Below, piece after piece: positions 8,942 to 17,904 of a stretch of DNA of 34,260 bases. The translations under genes and the position numbers were made by a program. The stretch spans positions 1 to 34,260 of the forward strand of contig WFPH01000150.1 of assembly GCA_015487645.1 (NCBI GenBank), read 5' to 3'. Each line of letters starts with the position of its first letter. The stretch's first letter is position 1. The stretch is from Thermosulfurimonas sp. GTDB taxonomy: Bacteria; Desulfobacterota; Thermodesulfobacteria; Thermodesulfobacteriales; Thermodesulfobacteriaceae. Under the pieces are notes generated by a model, which was not told the DNA's origin, did not search any database, and saw nothing but the letters and a program-made list of their open reading frames with translations.

Positions 8942-9838
8942 ATGAGTCAGCAGGTTATCTGTATTGCCGAGAGTATTAACATCATGTCTAAGCGCATCGG
9001 TCCGGCCATGAAGGAAAGGAATCCCGAACCCATCAAGGAGATGGCCAAGGAAGAGGCTGAGCGGGGCGCGGATTATCTGGATCTTAATATTGGGCCGGCC
9101 AAGAAAGATGGTCCGGAGCTGGCGGCCTGGATCGTAAAGGTGGTGGAAGAGACGGTAGATGTGCCTATTTCGCTCGACACCACTAACCCCGAGGCCATGA
9201 CCGCGGGTCTCAAGGCTTCGAAGAATCCGGCCCGATGCCTCATGAACTCCATTTCCGCCCAGCCCGAGCGGATGGAAAAGCTCATCCCGGTGGCCGCGGA
9301 GCTCGGATGCGATGTGGTGGCTCTCCTTTGGGGGCCCGAGGGAATGCCGCGGGACGCTAACGAGCGGGCGGCGCTCGCGGTGGATCTCATCATGAAGCTC
9401 AACGAGGCCGGTATCCCCAACGAGAAGATCTGGGTGGATCCTATCGCTACCCCTATCACTCTGGGAGCCGAGCAGATCATGGCAGGTCTGGAGTTCCTGG
9501 CCATGCTTCAGGACATCGCTCCCGGGGCCAAGAGTACGGTAGGGCTTTCCAATGTCTCCAACGGGGTAGCCACTCACTTGAGACCTTACCTCAACCGCGT
9601 CTATCTCATGATGCTCATGAAGTACAACATCTATTCGGCCATTGTGGACGTTTATGACCAGGAGCTGGTAGAGATCGCCAAAGGGAAGCATCCGGATTGG
9701 GTGAAGCTGGTTCACGACATCATGGACGGGGATGAACCGGATCCCAAAAGCCTTTCTCCGAAGGAGCTCGAAATCTACAAAACGGCCAGGGTTTTACTCG
9801 GGAAGACCATCTTCTCGGAGTCCTGGCTTGAACTGTAG
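8942..9838 (+). CDS. acsE: 5-methyltetrahydrofolate:corrinoid iron-sulfur protein methyltransferase
   Basis: ADYLDLNIGPAKKDGPELAAWIVKVVEETVDVPISLDTTNPEAMTAGL: pterin-binding methyltransferase; cluster context. Confidence 0.94.
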   Translation: MSQQVICIAESINIMSKRIGPAMKERNPEPIKEMAKEEAERGADYLDLNIGPAKKDGPELAAWIVKVVEETVDVPISLDTTNPEAMTAGLKASKNPARCLMNSISAQPERMEKLIPVAAELGCDVVALLWGPEGMPRDANERAALAVDLIMKLNEAGIPNEKIWVDPIATPITLGAEQIMAGLEFLAMLQDIAPGAKSTVGLSNVSNGVATHLRPYLNRVYLMMLMKYNIYSAIVDVYDQELVEIAKGKHPDWVKLVHDIMDGDEPDPKSLSPKELEIYKTARVLLGKTIFSESWLEL

Positions 9839-9908
9839 CTTTTAGTAAAGCTCCTTAAAAGATAGACTTTCTCACTTTTTAGCTTAGGGAAAGCGATGGG
9901 GGCTTTTT

Positions 9909-12900
9909 ATGAAGATTTGGCTGGACGGACAGGAGATCGAGGTCCAGGCGGGGGAGACCCTTTTAGAGGTAGCTAAAAGGGTAGGGGTCCACGTTCCGAC
10001 CCTTTGCTATCTACCGAGGGCTTCGGAATCACCGGTGCCCTGCGGACTGTGTGTGGTAGAGGTGGAGGGCCGTGGTCTAGTTCGAGCCTGTGCCACCCCG
10101 GTGGAAGACGGTCTCAGGGTAAACACAATCTCAGAGGCCGTAAAAGAAGCTCGTCGCAAGAAACTCGAGGCTCTGGTAGCCAACCACTACGGGGACTGCA
10201 AGGCCCCCTGCGGTCAGCCCTGTCCCGGGGGGCTCAACATTCAGGGTTACATCGCCTTCATTGCCCGGGGAGAGTACGCCGCGGCCCTGAGCCTGATTAA
10301 GGAAAGGCTCCCTCTTCCGGCCACCGTGGGCCGGGTGTGCCCCCGTTTCTGTGAACCCCGATGTCGCCGCGCCCTGGTAGATGCCCCCATCGCCATCAAT
10401 GATCTCAAGCGTTTTGTGGCCGATTGGGGTTTGAAACATGGTGAGCGGCGTCCGGAAATAGCGCCCCCGACCGGAAAGAAGGTGGCGGTGGTGGGTGCCG
10501 GACCAGCCGGCCTCTCCGCGGCCTACTACTTGAGGCTCCGTGGACATGGAGTGACCATTTTTGAGGCCCGGGAAGAACCGGGTGGTATGCCTCGCTGGGC
10601 TATACCGGATTTCAAGCTCCCCAAAGAGGTCCTACGCCAGGAAATCAAGGGCCTGCTTTCTCTGGGGATAGAGCTCAAAACGGGCCAGGCCTGGGGACGA
10701 GACTTCACCCTCAAAGATCTTTTCGATCAGGGGTATGAGGCCATCTTTCTGGCTATTGGGGCTTCCCGTGATCGGGGCCACGACGTCCCGGGAGAAGATA
10801 AAGCCCTCTCCGGGCTCGAGCTCCTCTACCGGCTAAATGCCGGGGAGGATCTCCCGGTAAGTAAAGGGCAGAAGGTCTTGGTCATGGGGGGAGGCTACAC
10901 CGCGGTGGATGTTTCCCGGGCTCTGGTGCGTCTGGGAGCCCGGGTGACCCTGGTCTACCCCCGTTCCCGGGTGGAAATGCCCGCTCCTCAGAGAGAGATA
11001 AAGGCCGCCGAGGCCGAAGGGGTGGAACTCTTTCTGATGGCCCTCCCGCTCGAGATCGAAAAAACGGACTCCGCCTATCGGGTACGTATGGCTCGGACGG
11101 TCCTCTCTGAACCTGATCCCAAGACTAAAGCTCGGAAGGTTGTTCCACTTGAAGGCACCGAAAAGGAATACGAATTCGATCTGGTGGTGAGGGCCTGGGG
11201 AGAAGAACCGGACTCCGCCTTCAAGTCCTTTGGAGAACTTGAGGCCCAGCTGGCCACCACTCCTACCGGTCAACTTAAAGTCCAGAGCGGAAGCCAGGCC
11301 ACCAGTCTTCCGGGGGTCTTTGCCGGTGGAGACTTTGTTTCCGGTCCCAAAACCGTGATCCAGGCGGTGGCTTCCGGCCGAAGGGCGGCCGAGGCTATCC
11401 ACGCCTATCTCCTCGGGATCAAAAAACCTAAGGGTATTACCACCGTAAAATACGACTTCAATCGGGGACGGCGTCCGGAAGAGATGGACCTGGAGTTCTA
11501 CGAACAGTTTCCATCCGCTCAGCGGGAGACTCCGGCAGAAAGGCCTCCGGAGGAAAGGATAGGGGACTTCGGGGAGGTCGTGGCCGGATTCACCGAGGAG
11601 GCGGCCCGGAGGGAGGCCGAAAGATGTCTAAAATGTGGATGTCTGGGGTTCCACAAGTGCACCTTCAGGGAACTTTTGATCGCGGAAAATGTGGCCGCTA
11701 AAGGTCGGAAGAGGGCCAAGTACCGGCTGGACACGGACCATCCCTTCATCGAAGTGGACTCCAACAAATGTGTGGGCTGTTTTCGGTGTCTCAGAAGCTG
11801 TCAACACGAGGGCTTAGAGCTCAAGATCTATGCCCAAGGAACCAGCGAGGAGGAGATTCATTTCAGTTTTACAGAGAACTGTGTAGCCTGTGGAGCCTGC
11901 GTAGATGCCTGTCCTACAGGGGCCCTTACCCGTAAAGACTCCACGGTTCCCTTTGCCAAGGAGGAGGTCCGCGAGGTTCGCACGGTCTGTGTGTACTGCG
12001 GCACAGGCTGCAATATCCTGGCGCGGGTGAAGAACGGAAGCATCTTAGAGGTCACCGGAGCCGAGGTGCCCCCCAATTACGGAGACCTCTGTGTCAAGGG
12101 GCGCTTCGGGTATACTTTTTACCGGCATCCGGAAAGACTCAAGCGTCCGCTCTTAAGGAATGATCGGGGGCAACCCTTCCGGGAGGTTTCCTGGGAAGAG
12201 GCCTTTGACTTTGTAGCCGAAAGGTTGCAGGCTATTAAAGACAAATACGGGCCAGAGGCCATCGGGGTCCTCTGCTCCGCCAGGACCACCAACGAAGAGA
12301 CCTATGTCGCGCAGAAGTTTGCCCGGGCGGTCCTAGGAACGCACAATGTAGATAATCCCGCACGGGTCTGACACGCTCCCTCGGTCGCGGGTCTCGCGGC
12401 CACCTTCGGATCCGGAGCGGCTACGGGGACCTTCGACGAGATTCTGAGGACCGAGGTCCTCATTCTCTGGGGAGCCAACCCCACCGAGGCCCATCCTATC
12501 GTGGGGTACAAGATCAAAAGGGCCTTGGAGAAAGGTCTTAAGCTGGTGGTGGTGGATCCCCGGAAGACGGAGCTTGCGGCGCAGGCCGATCTCTGGCTTC
12601 CTATCCGTCCCGGTACCAATGTAGCGTTAGCCAATGGCATTGCCCATGTCATCATTCGCGATGGTCTTTACCGGGAAGATTTCATCCGGGAGAGAACGGA
12701 GAATTTCGACGGGTACGCCCGCTATATCCTTACCGAATGGCCTTTGGAAAGGGTCGAACGGCTTACGGGCATCCGCCGAGAATATATCGAGCAGGTAGCC
12801 CGACTTTACGCCCGGGCGAAGAGGGCTCTCATCCTCTGGGGACTCGGGGTCGCGGAACATCGGAGCGGAAGCTACGGGGTAATGGCCCTAGCCAATCTGG

Positions 12901-14009
12901 CCCTTCTTTGCGGGCACGTTGGGCGTCCGGGTACCGGGGCCATGCCTCTCCGGGGGCAGAATAACGTCCAGGGAGCCTGCGACATGGGGGCCCTCCCTTA
13001 TGTGCTGCCGGGCTATCAGAAGCCTGAAGATCCTCTGGTACGCAAAAAGTTCGAAGAGATCTGGGGGCGGCCGCTACCCGAAAAACCCGGTCTTACCGAG
13101 CCCCGAATGTACCAGGAAGCCCTGGCCGGCCACCTCAAGGCCCTTTACATTGTGGGTTACGATGTGGCCCTGACGCACGCCAACTTAGAAAATGTGCATC
13201 GGGCTCTTAGCAGCTTAGATCTCCTGGTGGTGCATGACATCTTTTTCCCTAAGACGGGAGAGTTTGCCCATGTGGTTTTTCCGTCGGCCTGTCTTTTCGA
13301 GAAGGACGGCACCACCGACAACGGGGAACGTCGAGTCCAACGGATAAGAAAACTGGTGGAGCCTCCCGAGGGGGTGCTTACGGATTGGCAGATTATTGCG
13401 GAAATATCTCGACGTCTAGGATACGAGATGAACTATGCCCGAGCGGAGGATATCTTTGAGGAGATGCGCCGGGTGATGCCCAGCTTTGCCGGCCTCACCT
13501 ACGGAAGACTGGAAGAAAAAGGTCTTTGCTGGCCCGTCCCGGAGGAGACGCACCCCGGCACAGAGATCATGTTCCAGGAGAAGTTCGCCACCTCTTCCGG
13601 AAAGGCCTGCTTTGCGCTCCCCAAATACTGGCCAGCGGAAGAGGAACCAGATGGTAACTATCCTTTCCTTTTGATTACCGGCCGACGGCTTCCGCATTAC
13701 AATTGCGGTTCCATGACCCGAAGGGTGGCGGGGATTATGGATCTACTTCCGGAAGAACTGGTGGAGATCCATCCCAAAGACGCCCGCCGGTTGAAACTCC
13801 GGGAACGGGACCGTATTCGGATCGTCAGCCGGAGAGGGACTATTTCCGCCAGGGTCCACATTTCCTCGCGGGTAAATCCCGGGATCCTTTTCATGGATTT
13901 CCATTTTGAGGAGCCGCTTACCAATATGGTTACCAGTCCGGGGCTGGACGTGAAGGTGCATACTCCGGAATATAAAGTGGCCGCTGTTAGGATAGAAAAG
14001 GTAGATTAA
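9909..14009 (+). CDS. Selenocysteine formate dehydrogenase fused to NuoG-like 2Fe-2S, GltD-like NAD(P)H/FAD and ferredoxin domains (1366 aa with UGA at 12369-12371)
   Basis: N-term 2Fe-2S (CYLPRASESPVPCGLCVVEVEGRGLVRAC), GltD-like (GDCKAPCGQPCPGGLNIQGYI, VAVVGAGPAGLSAAYYLRLRGHGVTIFEA, VLVMGGGYTAVDVSRAL), 4Fe-4S (CVGCFRCLRSC, CVACGACVDACP), FdhF N-term (CVYCGTGCNI..GDLCVKGRFGY), then VDNPARV[UGA]HAPSVAGLAATFGSGA and the Mo-bisPGD domain to 14009 in the same frame. Confidence 0.93.
12369..12401 (+). promoter_or_regulatory. SECIS element for formate dehydrogenase UGA recoding
   Basis: UGA 12369-12371, 11 nt, then GGTCGCG-GGTCT-CGCGGCC (12383-12401): perfect 7-bp stem (one G-U) with GGUCU loop. 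Same spacing and loop as the remembered E. coli fdhF SECIS. Confidence 0.88.
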
Positions 14010-15130
14010 AGCCTCTCGGTCACCACAGAAGCTCGATTGATATAGGAAAGCAGTTCATTAGTCATTAGGTTTTCGGCCGGCCCTTTGAGGTCCAGGACTC
14101 GGTATATCCAATTCGGAAGTTTGTACGCGTATTTACTCTCCAGATGGCCGTACAAGTGTGAAAGATAGTCGGCCACCGCGACCCAGGCGGCCAGTTTTCT
14201 CTCCTCGGGTGGTAGATCCCAGAACTGTTCTCTGGCTATAGGATGATGATAAGCGGTAGCGGCGTAAATTTCCGAGGGGAGGTTCCAGAATTTAACCACC
14301 AGACCTCCCAGAAGATTGTGCCCGAATCCAAAGCGAATTTCTTCTTCTTTTAAGGGGGGTAGGCTTTCCGTATAACTGGTGGTAAAGGACCCCTCTTCAC
14401 CAAACAAAGGCAGGAAAAATTTCCCTACGTCATGGAGGATTCCAGCCGTGATATAAAGACCGGGGTCATACCCCCTTTGAATGGCAAAATATCCCAGAAT
14501 ACTGGAGACCTCTACAGAATGTTTCCAGATATCTCTTATTTCCTCCCGGGACAGAGGAGTATATCGGTCAAGGGTTTTACGGAAAAAGTAGTGTAGCAAG
14601 ATCATTCTAAGCTGGTTATACCCCATGAGAACTATGGCTCTATGAACCGAGGTAATCTTTTGGGAAACTGCAGTTCGGAAAAAGGCCGAATTGGCTACTC
14701 GCAGGACTTCTGCGGTAAGAATGGGATCTAAAGAGATGATCTTGGCGATTTCTTTTACATTGGATTCAGGATTGGCTAAAAGCTGATACAATTTGGAGGA
14801 AAGGATTTCTGGAGGCGGGAGATCTTTCAAAAACTTAGGCATTTCTTTTTCCAACTTTTGCAGGTGTAGATTGGAGACCCAGTCGTATTGAGCCAGATCG
14901 TAGAGAATTATTTTCTCTTTTTCCTTTGTCAGTTCGTCTAAGATAGAATCGTGAGCCTCTTCCTTTTTTTCTTTTAGATCCGGACGGGAAAAACTCGAAG
15001 GAAGAGCCACCGTGGCTGATGAAGTATTTCTAAACAGATAGTACAATAGGTATATGAGCAACAAGAAAATTACAATCAGACCTAACTTCAACATATTTTT
15101 GATTTTAAATAAACGGCACTCAAAATTCAA
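14006..15130 (-). CDS. HDOD domain protein with N-terminal transmembrane helix
   Basis: N-term LGLIVIFLLLIYLLYYLF; HDOD core (LPPPEILSSKLYQLLANPESNVKEIAKIISLDPILTAEVLRVANSAFF..AIVLMGYNQLRMILL..AGILHDVGKFFLPLFGE). TTG start at 15130; ATG at 15094 is an alternative. Confidence 0.85.
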   Translation of the reverse strand: MNFECRLFKIKNMLKLGLIVIFLLLIYLLYYLFRNTSSATVALPSSFSRPDLKEKKEEAHDSILDELTKEKEKIILYDLAQYDWVSNLHLQKLEKEMPKFLKDLPPPEILSSKLYQLLANPESNVKEIAKIISLDPILTAEVLRVANSAFFRTAVSQKITSVHRAIVLMGYNQLRMILLHYFFRKTLDRYTPLSREEIRDIWKHSVEVSSILGYFAIQRGYDPGLYITAGILHDVGKFFLPLFGEEGSFTTSYTESLPPLKEEEIRFGFGHNLLGGLVVKFWNLPSEIYAATAYHHPIAREQFWDLPPEERKLAAWVAVADYLSHLYGHLESKYAYKLPNWIYRVLDLKGPAENLMTNELLSYINRASVVTERL

Positions 15131-15260
15131 TCTTTGTTAAAACTTGAACCTTTCCGGGCTCCTAGCTTTTCCTATGTCCGATAATAGATATTATGTAAAA
15201 TAAAGATCCGAAAAGCATCTTTCTGGCTTCCGGAGTAATTTTTTGCTATAAAAATAGCCG

Positions 15261-16160
15261 ATGCGAAGGATTTACGGTCCTCTAGCCCTCCTGGTTTTTG
15301 CGAGCGCTGTCCTCGGCCTTGCCACTGGTTGTCCCTTTCTCAAGACCTGGTTTTATCTCTTTGCCTGGTGGAGCTACATCTTTTTCCTGGACTGGCTCAA
15401 TTTGAGATTAAAAGGCACCTCTCGCCTGTACTCTGACCCTAAAGGATTTCTCAGACTCTCTCTGGCCTCAATCTTTCTGTGGCTTGTTTTCGAGTGGTTC
15501 AACCTGTTTCTTAAGAATTGGGCCTATCTCCAGGTTCCTTCGTCACTTTGGGTGCGTTGGCTGGGATACACCTTGGCCTTTGCCACCGTTCTTCCGGGAA
15601 TCTTTGAGACTTACGATCTCTTGGAGCACCTCTGGAAAAGGCCCCTCAGGATTCGCCCTCTTTCAACCCCCCTGAGATGGTTCCCTTTTTTTGCGATCTC
15701 GGGTCTACTCTGCGCGCTTCTTCCTCTGGCCTATCCGCATTACTTCTTCCCCTTGGTCTGGGCCTGGGGATTTCTCCTCCTGGAACCGTTCAATTATATA
15801 CTGATCCCCTCGGCTTCTCTCCTTAAAGATCTGGAAGAAGGCACGGCTAGACGCCCTGCCCTCCTCCTCTTATCTGGACTTATTTGTGGATTTTTTTGGG
15901 AGTGTTGGAACTACTGGGCTGGGACTAAGTGGATCTATACCCTCCCCTGGGCCTGGCTCATGAAAATCAAGCTCTTTGAAATGCCTTTGGCCGGCTATCT
16001 CGGTTTTCCTCCCTTTGCCCTGGAGTGCTGGTCTATGTGGATCTTCCTTCACAAAGAATTACAGAAAAAATGGGTAATTTTTATCATTGTTCTCTTCAGT
16101 ATAACCATGTTTCACGCTCTAGATCTTCATACAGTATTAAAATTCCAGAAATCTTTTTGA
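15261..16160 (+). CDS. Trp-rich polytopic membrane protein of unknown function
   Basis: Multiple hydrophobic segments, about 22 Trp in 299 aa; two similar W-E-x-x-N ... P-x-x-x-E-[TC] blocks. Confidence 0.75.
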   Translation: MRRIYGPLALLVFASAVLGLATGCPFLKTWFYLFAWWSYIFFLDWLNLRLKGTSRLYSDPKGFLRLSLASIFLWLVFEWFNLFLKNWAYLQVPSSLWVRWLGYTLAFATVLPGIFETYDLLEHLWKRPLRIRPLSTPLRWFPFFAISGLLCALLPLAYPHYFFPLVWAWGFLLLEPFNYILIPSASLLKDLEEGTARRPALLLLSGLICGFFWECWNYWAGTKWIYTLPWAWLMKIKLFEMPLAGYLGFPPFALECWSMWIFLHKELQKKWVIFIIVLFSITMFHALDLHTVLKFQKSF

Positions 16161-16218
16161 AGAAACATGTACCCGAAAATCATTCCTTTGAATTTGGCTT
16201 CCTTCTTGTTTCTTCAGG

Positions 16219-16247
16219 TTGACTTTTTTTATAAGAAACGTTTAAAA
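16219..16247 (+). promoter_or_regulatory. Candidate sigma-70-type promoter for the octaheme cytochrome gene
   Basis: TTGACT (16219-16224), 16-17 bp spacer, TTTAAA/TTAAAA; SD-like ggagg before ATG 16280. Confidence 0.5.
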
Positions 16248-16279
16248 GTGTTAAAACTGCAGTCACCGGAGGTTAGAGA

Positions 16280-17371
16280 ATGAAAAAACGCTGGCTGATA
16301 ATCCTAGGTATTCTGGTAATTGTAATCATTGGAGGCGTTATTAACGTAAAGATGTTGCATTACACCAGCGAACCTGAATTTTGTGCTAAATGTCACCCTG
16401 AAAAGAATTTCGGCCCCGGGGGAGAGTTTTACTCCTGGGAACACTCCTCTCACGCAGAAGCAGGGGTAAAGTGTCTGGACTGTCACGGAAGGCCGGGATT
16501 AGTGGGGTATTTGCAGGCTAAACTGGGGGGCCTCAAAGACCTCTATAACGAAATTTTCGGCTCCGAGGAGGAAAAGCTGGCTAAGTTGGAAAATCCTCCG
16601 AAGGATCTGGTTCCCAACGAGACCTGTCTCTTTTGTCATTCAGATGAAGTCAATCAGGCTATTCGGAAGAGCCGGTTAATGCAACTGGCAGGATTGAAAT
16701 TCCGGCTTCTGGATGAGGTTCAAAATCCGGGATTTCGAGAGACCTTCTGGCTCCCGGATATTCTCAAAGTTGATCGCATTAAGGGGCTTTACATTCCTCA
16801 TGCGGCACATCTAGAAAACGACCTGCATTGCGCGGATTGTCATAAAGGAATGATTCACCGGGCCGCTAAACCCAGTATGTGTACCTGTGATAAATGTCAT
16901 CAGGAAAATGGCGGGCCGGAATTAAGTGATTGTGCCTTGTGTCACCAGATCCAGGAAGAACTTTATTTCGGTAAAAAGGTAAGAGAGTTTGCAGGAACTC
17001 CCTCGCCTATGGCTGAAAGTGAAGTTTCCTGTGAAGATTGCCATGGTAGCGGGGATTGTGCCTCCCTCCGCCCTGATGTTTCTAAGGCCTGTGCTTCTTG
17101 CCATGAAGATGAACTTGAAGATGTGCTGCAGAGTTATCGAGATAAAGCCCGGGAAATAAAAAATAGTCTACAGATAACCACAAAGATGTTCGAGGAGACT
17201 TATCGCAGTTTGCTACAGAAAGGAGAAGAACAAAAATTAGTCCGATTAAAAGAAATCAAATATGTGCTTGATGAAGTAGCCGCAGGGGATCCGACCGGTA
17301 TCCATAATGGAGACTTCGTGTTAGATATTTTAAAGAGACTACGAAAAGAGCTAGCATCGCTGGGTAAATAG
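16280..17371 (+). CDS. Membrane-anchored octaheme c-type cytochrome with NapC/NrfH-like N-terminus
   Basis: N-terminal TM helix (WLIILGILVIVIIGGVINVKML) and eight CXXCH motifs: CAKCH, CLDCH, CLFCH, CADCH, CDKCH, CALCH, CEDCH, CASCH. Confidence 0.9.
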   Translation: MKKRWLIILGILVIVIIGGVINVKMLHYTSEPEFCAKCHPEKNFGPGGEFYSWEHSSHAEAGVKCLDCHGRPGLVGYLQAKLGGLKDLYNEIFGSEEEKLAKLENPPKDLVPNETCLFCHSDEVNQAIRKSRLMQLAGLKFRLLDEVQNPGFRETFWLPDILKVDRIKGLYIPHAAHLENDLHCADCHKGMIHRAAKPSMCTCDKCHQENGGPELSDCALCHQIQEELYFGKKVREFAGTPSPMAESEVSCEDCHGSGDCASLRPDVSKACASCHEDELEDVLQSYRDKAREIKNSLQITTKMFEETYRSLLQKGEEQKLVRLKEIKYVLDEVAAGDPTGIHNGDFVLDILKRLRKELASLGK

Positions 17372-17404
17372 ATTTCTTGACTAAACACAAGTAACGATTA
17401 TCTT

Positions 17405-17428
17405 CCCCCTCGAAAGAGGGGGTTTTTT
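17405..17428 (+). terminator. Rho-independent terminator
   Basis: CCCCCTC-GAAA-GAGGGGG perfect 7-bp stem with GAAA tetraloop followed by TTTTTT. Confidence 0.85.
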
Positions 17429-17430
17429 GT

Positions 17431-17904
17431 TTGGGCTCTAAAATTGATCGGGGAGACCGGGTTACCTTTAGGTATCAGGTCTTTTCCGAGGCCGGTGTGG
17501 TGGATGCCTCGGAAAAGCCGGTAACTATCGTGGTAGGTGAAGGACGGTTCCCTCCCTCCGTGGAGGAAGGACTTATAGGAAAAGAAGAAGGCCAACGGGT
17601 CTCAGTCTGGGTTCCCCCTGAGGAACACTATGGCCGTTACGATCCTAAGAAGATCCAGCTCATCCCCAGCGAAAAACTTCCCCCACAGGCTCGTCCGGGA
17701 GAAACAGTCTTCGTTCAGGACGATTTCGGGGTGCTCCATCCGGCCAGACTCGCCCGGCGGGACGCCTTCCTGGCGGTGGTGGACCTGAATCATCCCTTAG
17801 CCGGGAAATACCTGCGCTTTGATCTAGAGATCCTCAAAGTTGAAAAAGGAGATTTGTCCGAAAACCCCGCAGAGACCCCGGAGGAAAGGAGGATGGATCC
17901 ATGA
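17431..17904 (+). CDS. FKBP-type peptidyl-prolyl isomerase, SlyD-like
   Basis: GDRVTFRYQVFSEAGVVDAS..PVTIVVGEGRFPPSVEEGLIGKEEGQRVSVWVPPEEHYGRYDP..NHPLAGKYLRFDLEILKV; TTG start just after the terminator. Confidence 0.85.
   Translation: MGSKIDRGDRVTFRYQVFSEAGVVDASEKPVTIVVGEGRFPPSVEEGLIGKEEGQRVSVWVPPEEHYGRYDPKKIQLIPSEKLPPQARPGETVFVQDDFGVLHPARLARRDAFLAVVDLNHPLAGKYLRFDLEILKVEKGDLSENPAETPEERRMDP

Noticed and set aside
8084-9715. 543-aa minus-strand ORF opposite acsC/acsE
   Set aside because: Shadow ORF spanning two real + strand genes.
12302-12655. Formate dehydrogenase as two genes or a frameshifted pseudogene
   Set aside because: Both parts are in the same frame, UGA is exactly at the known Sec position and a SECIS with canonical spacing follows.
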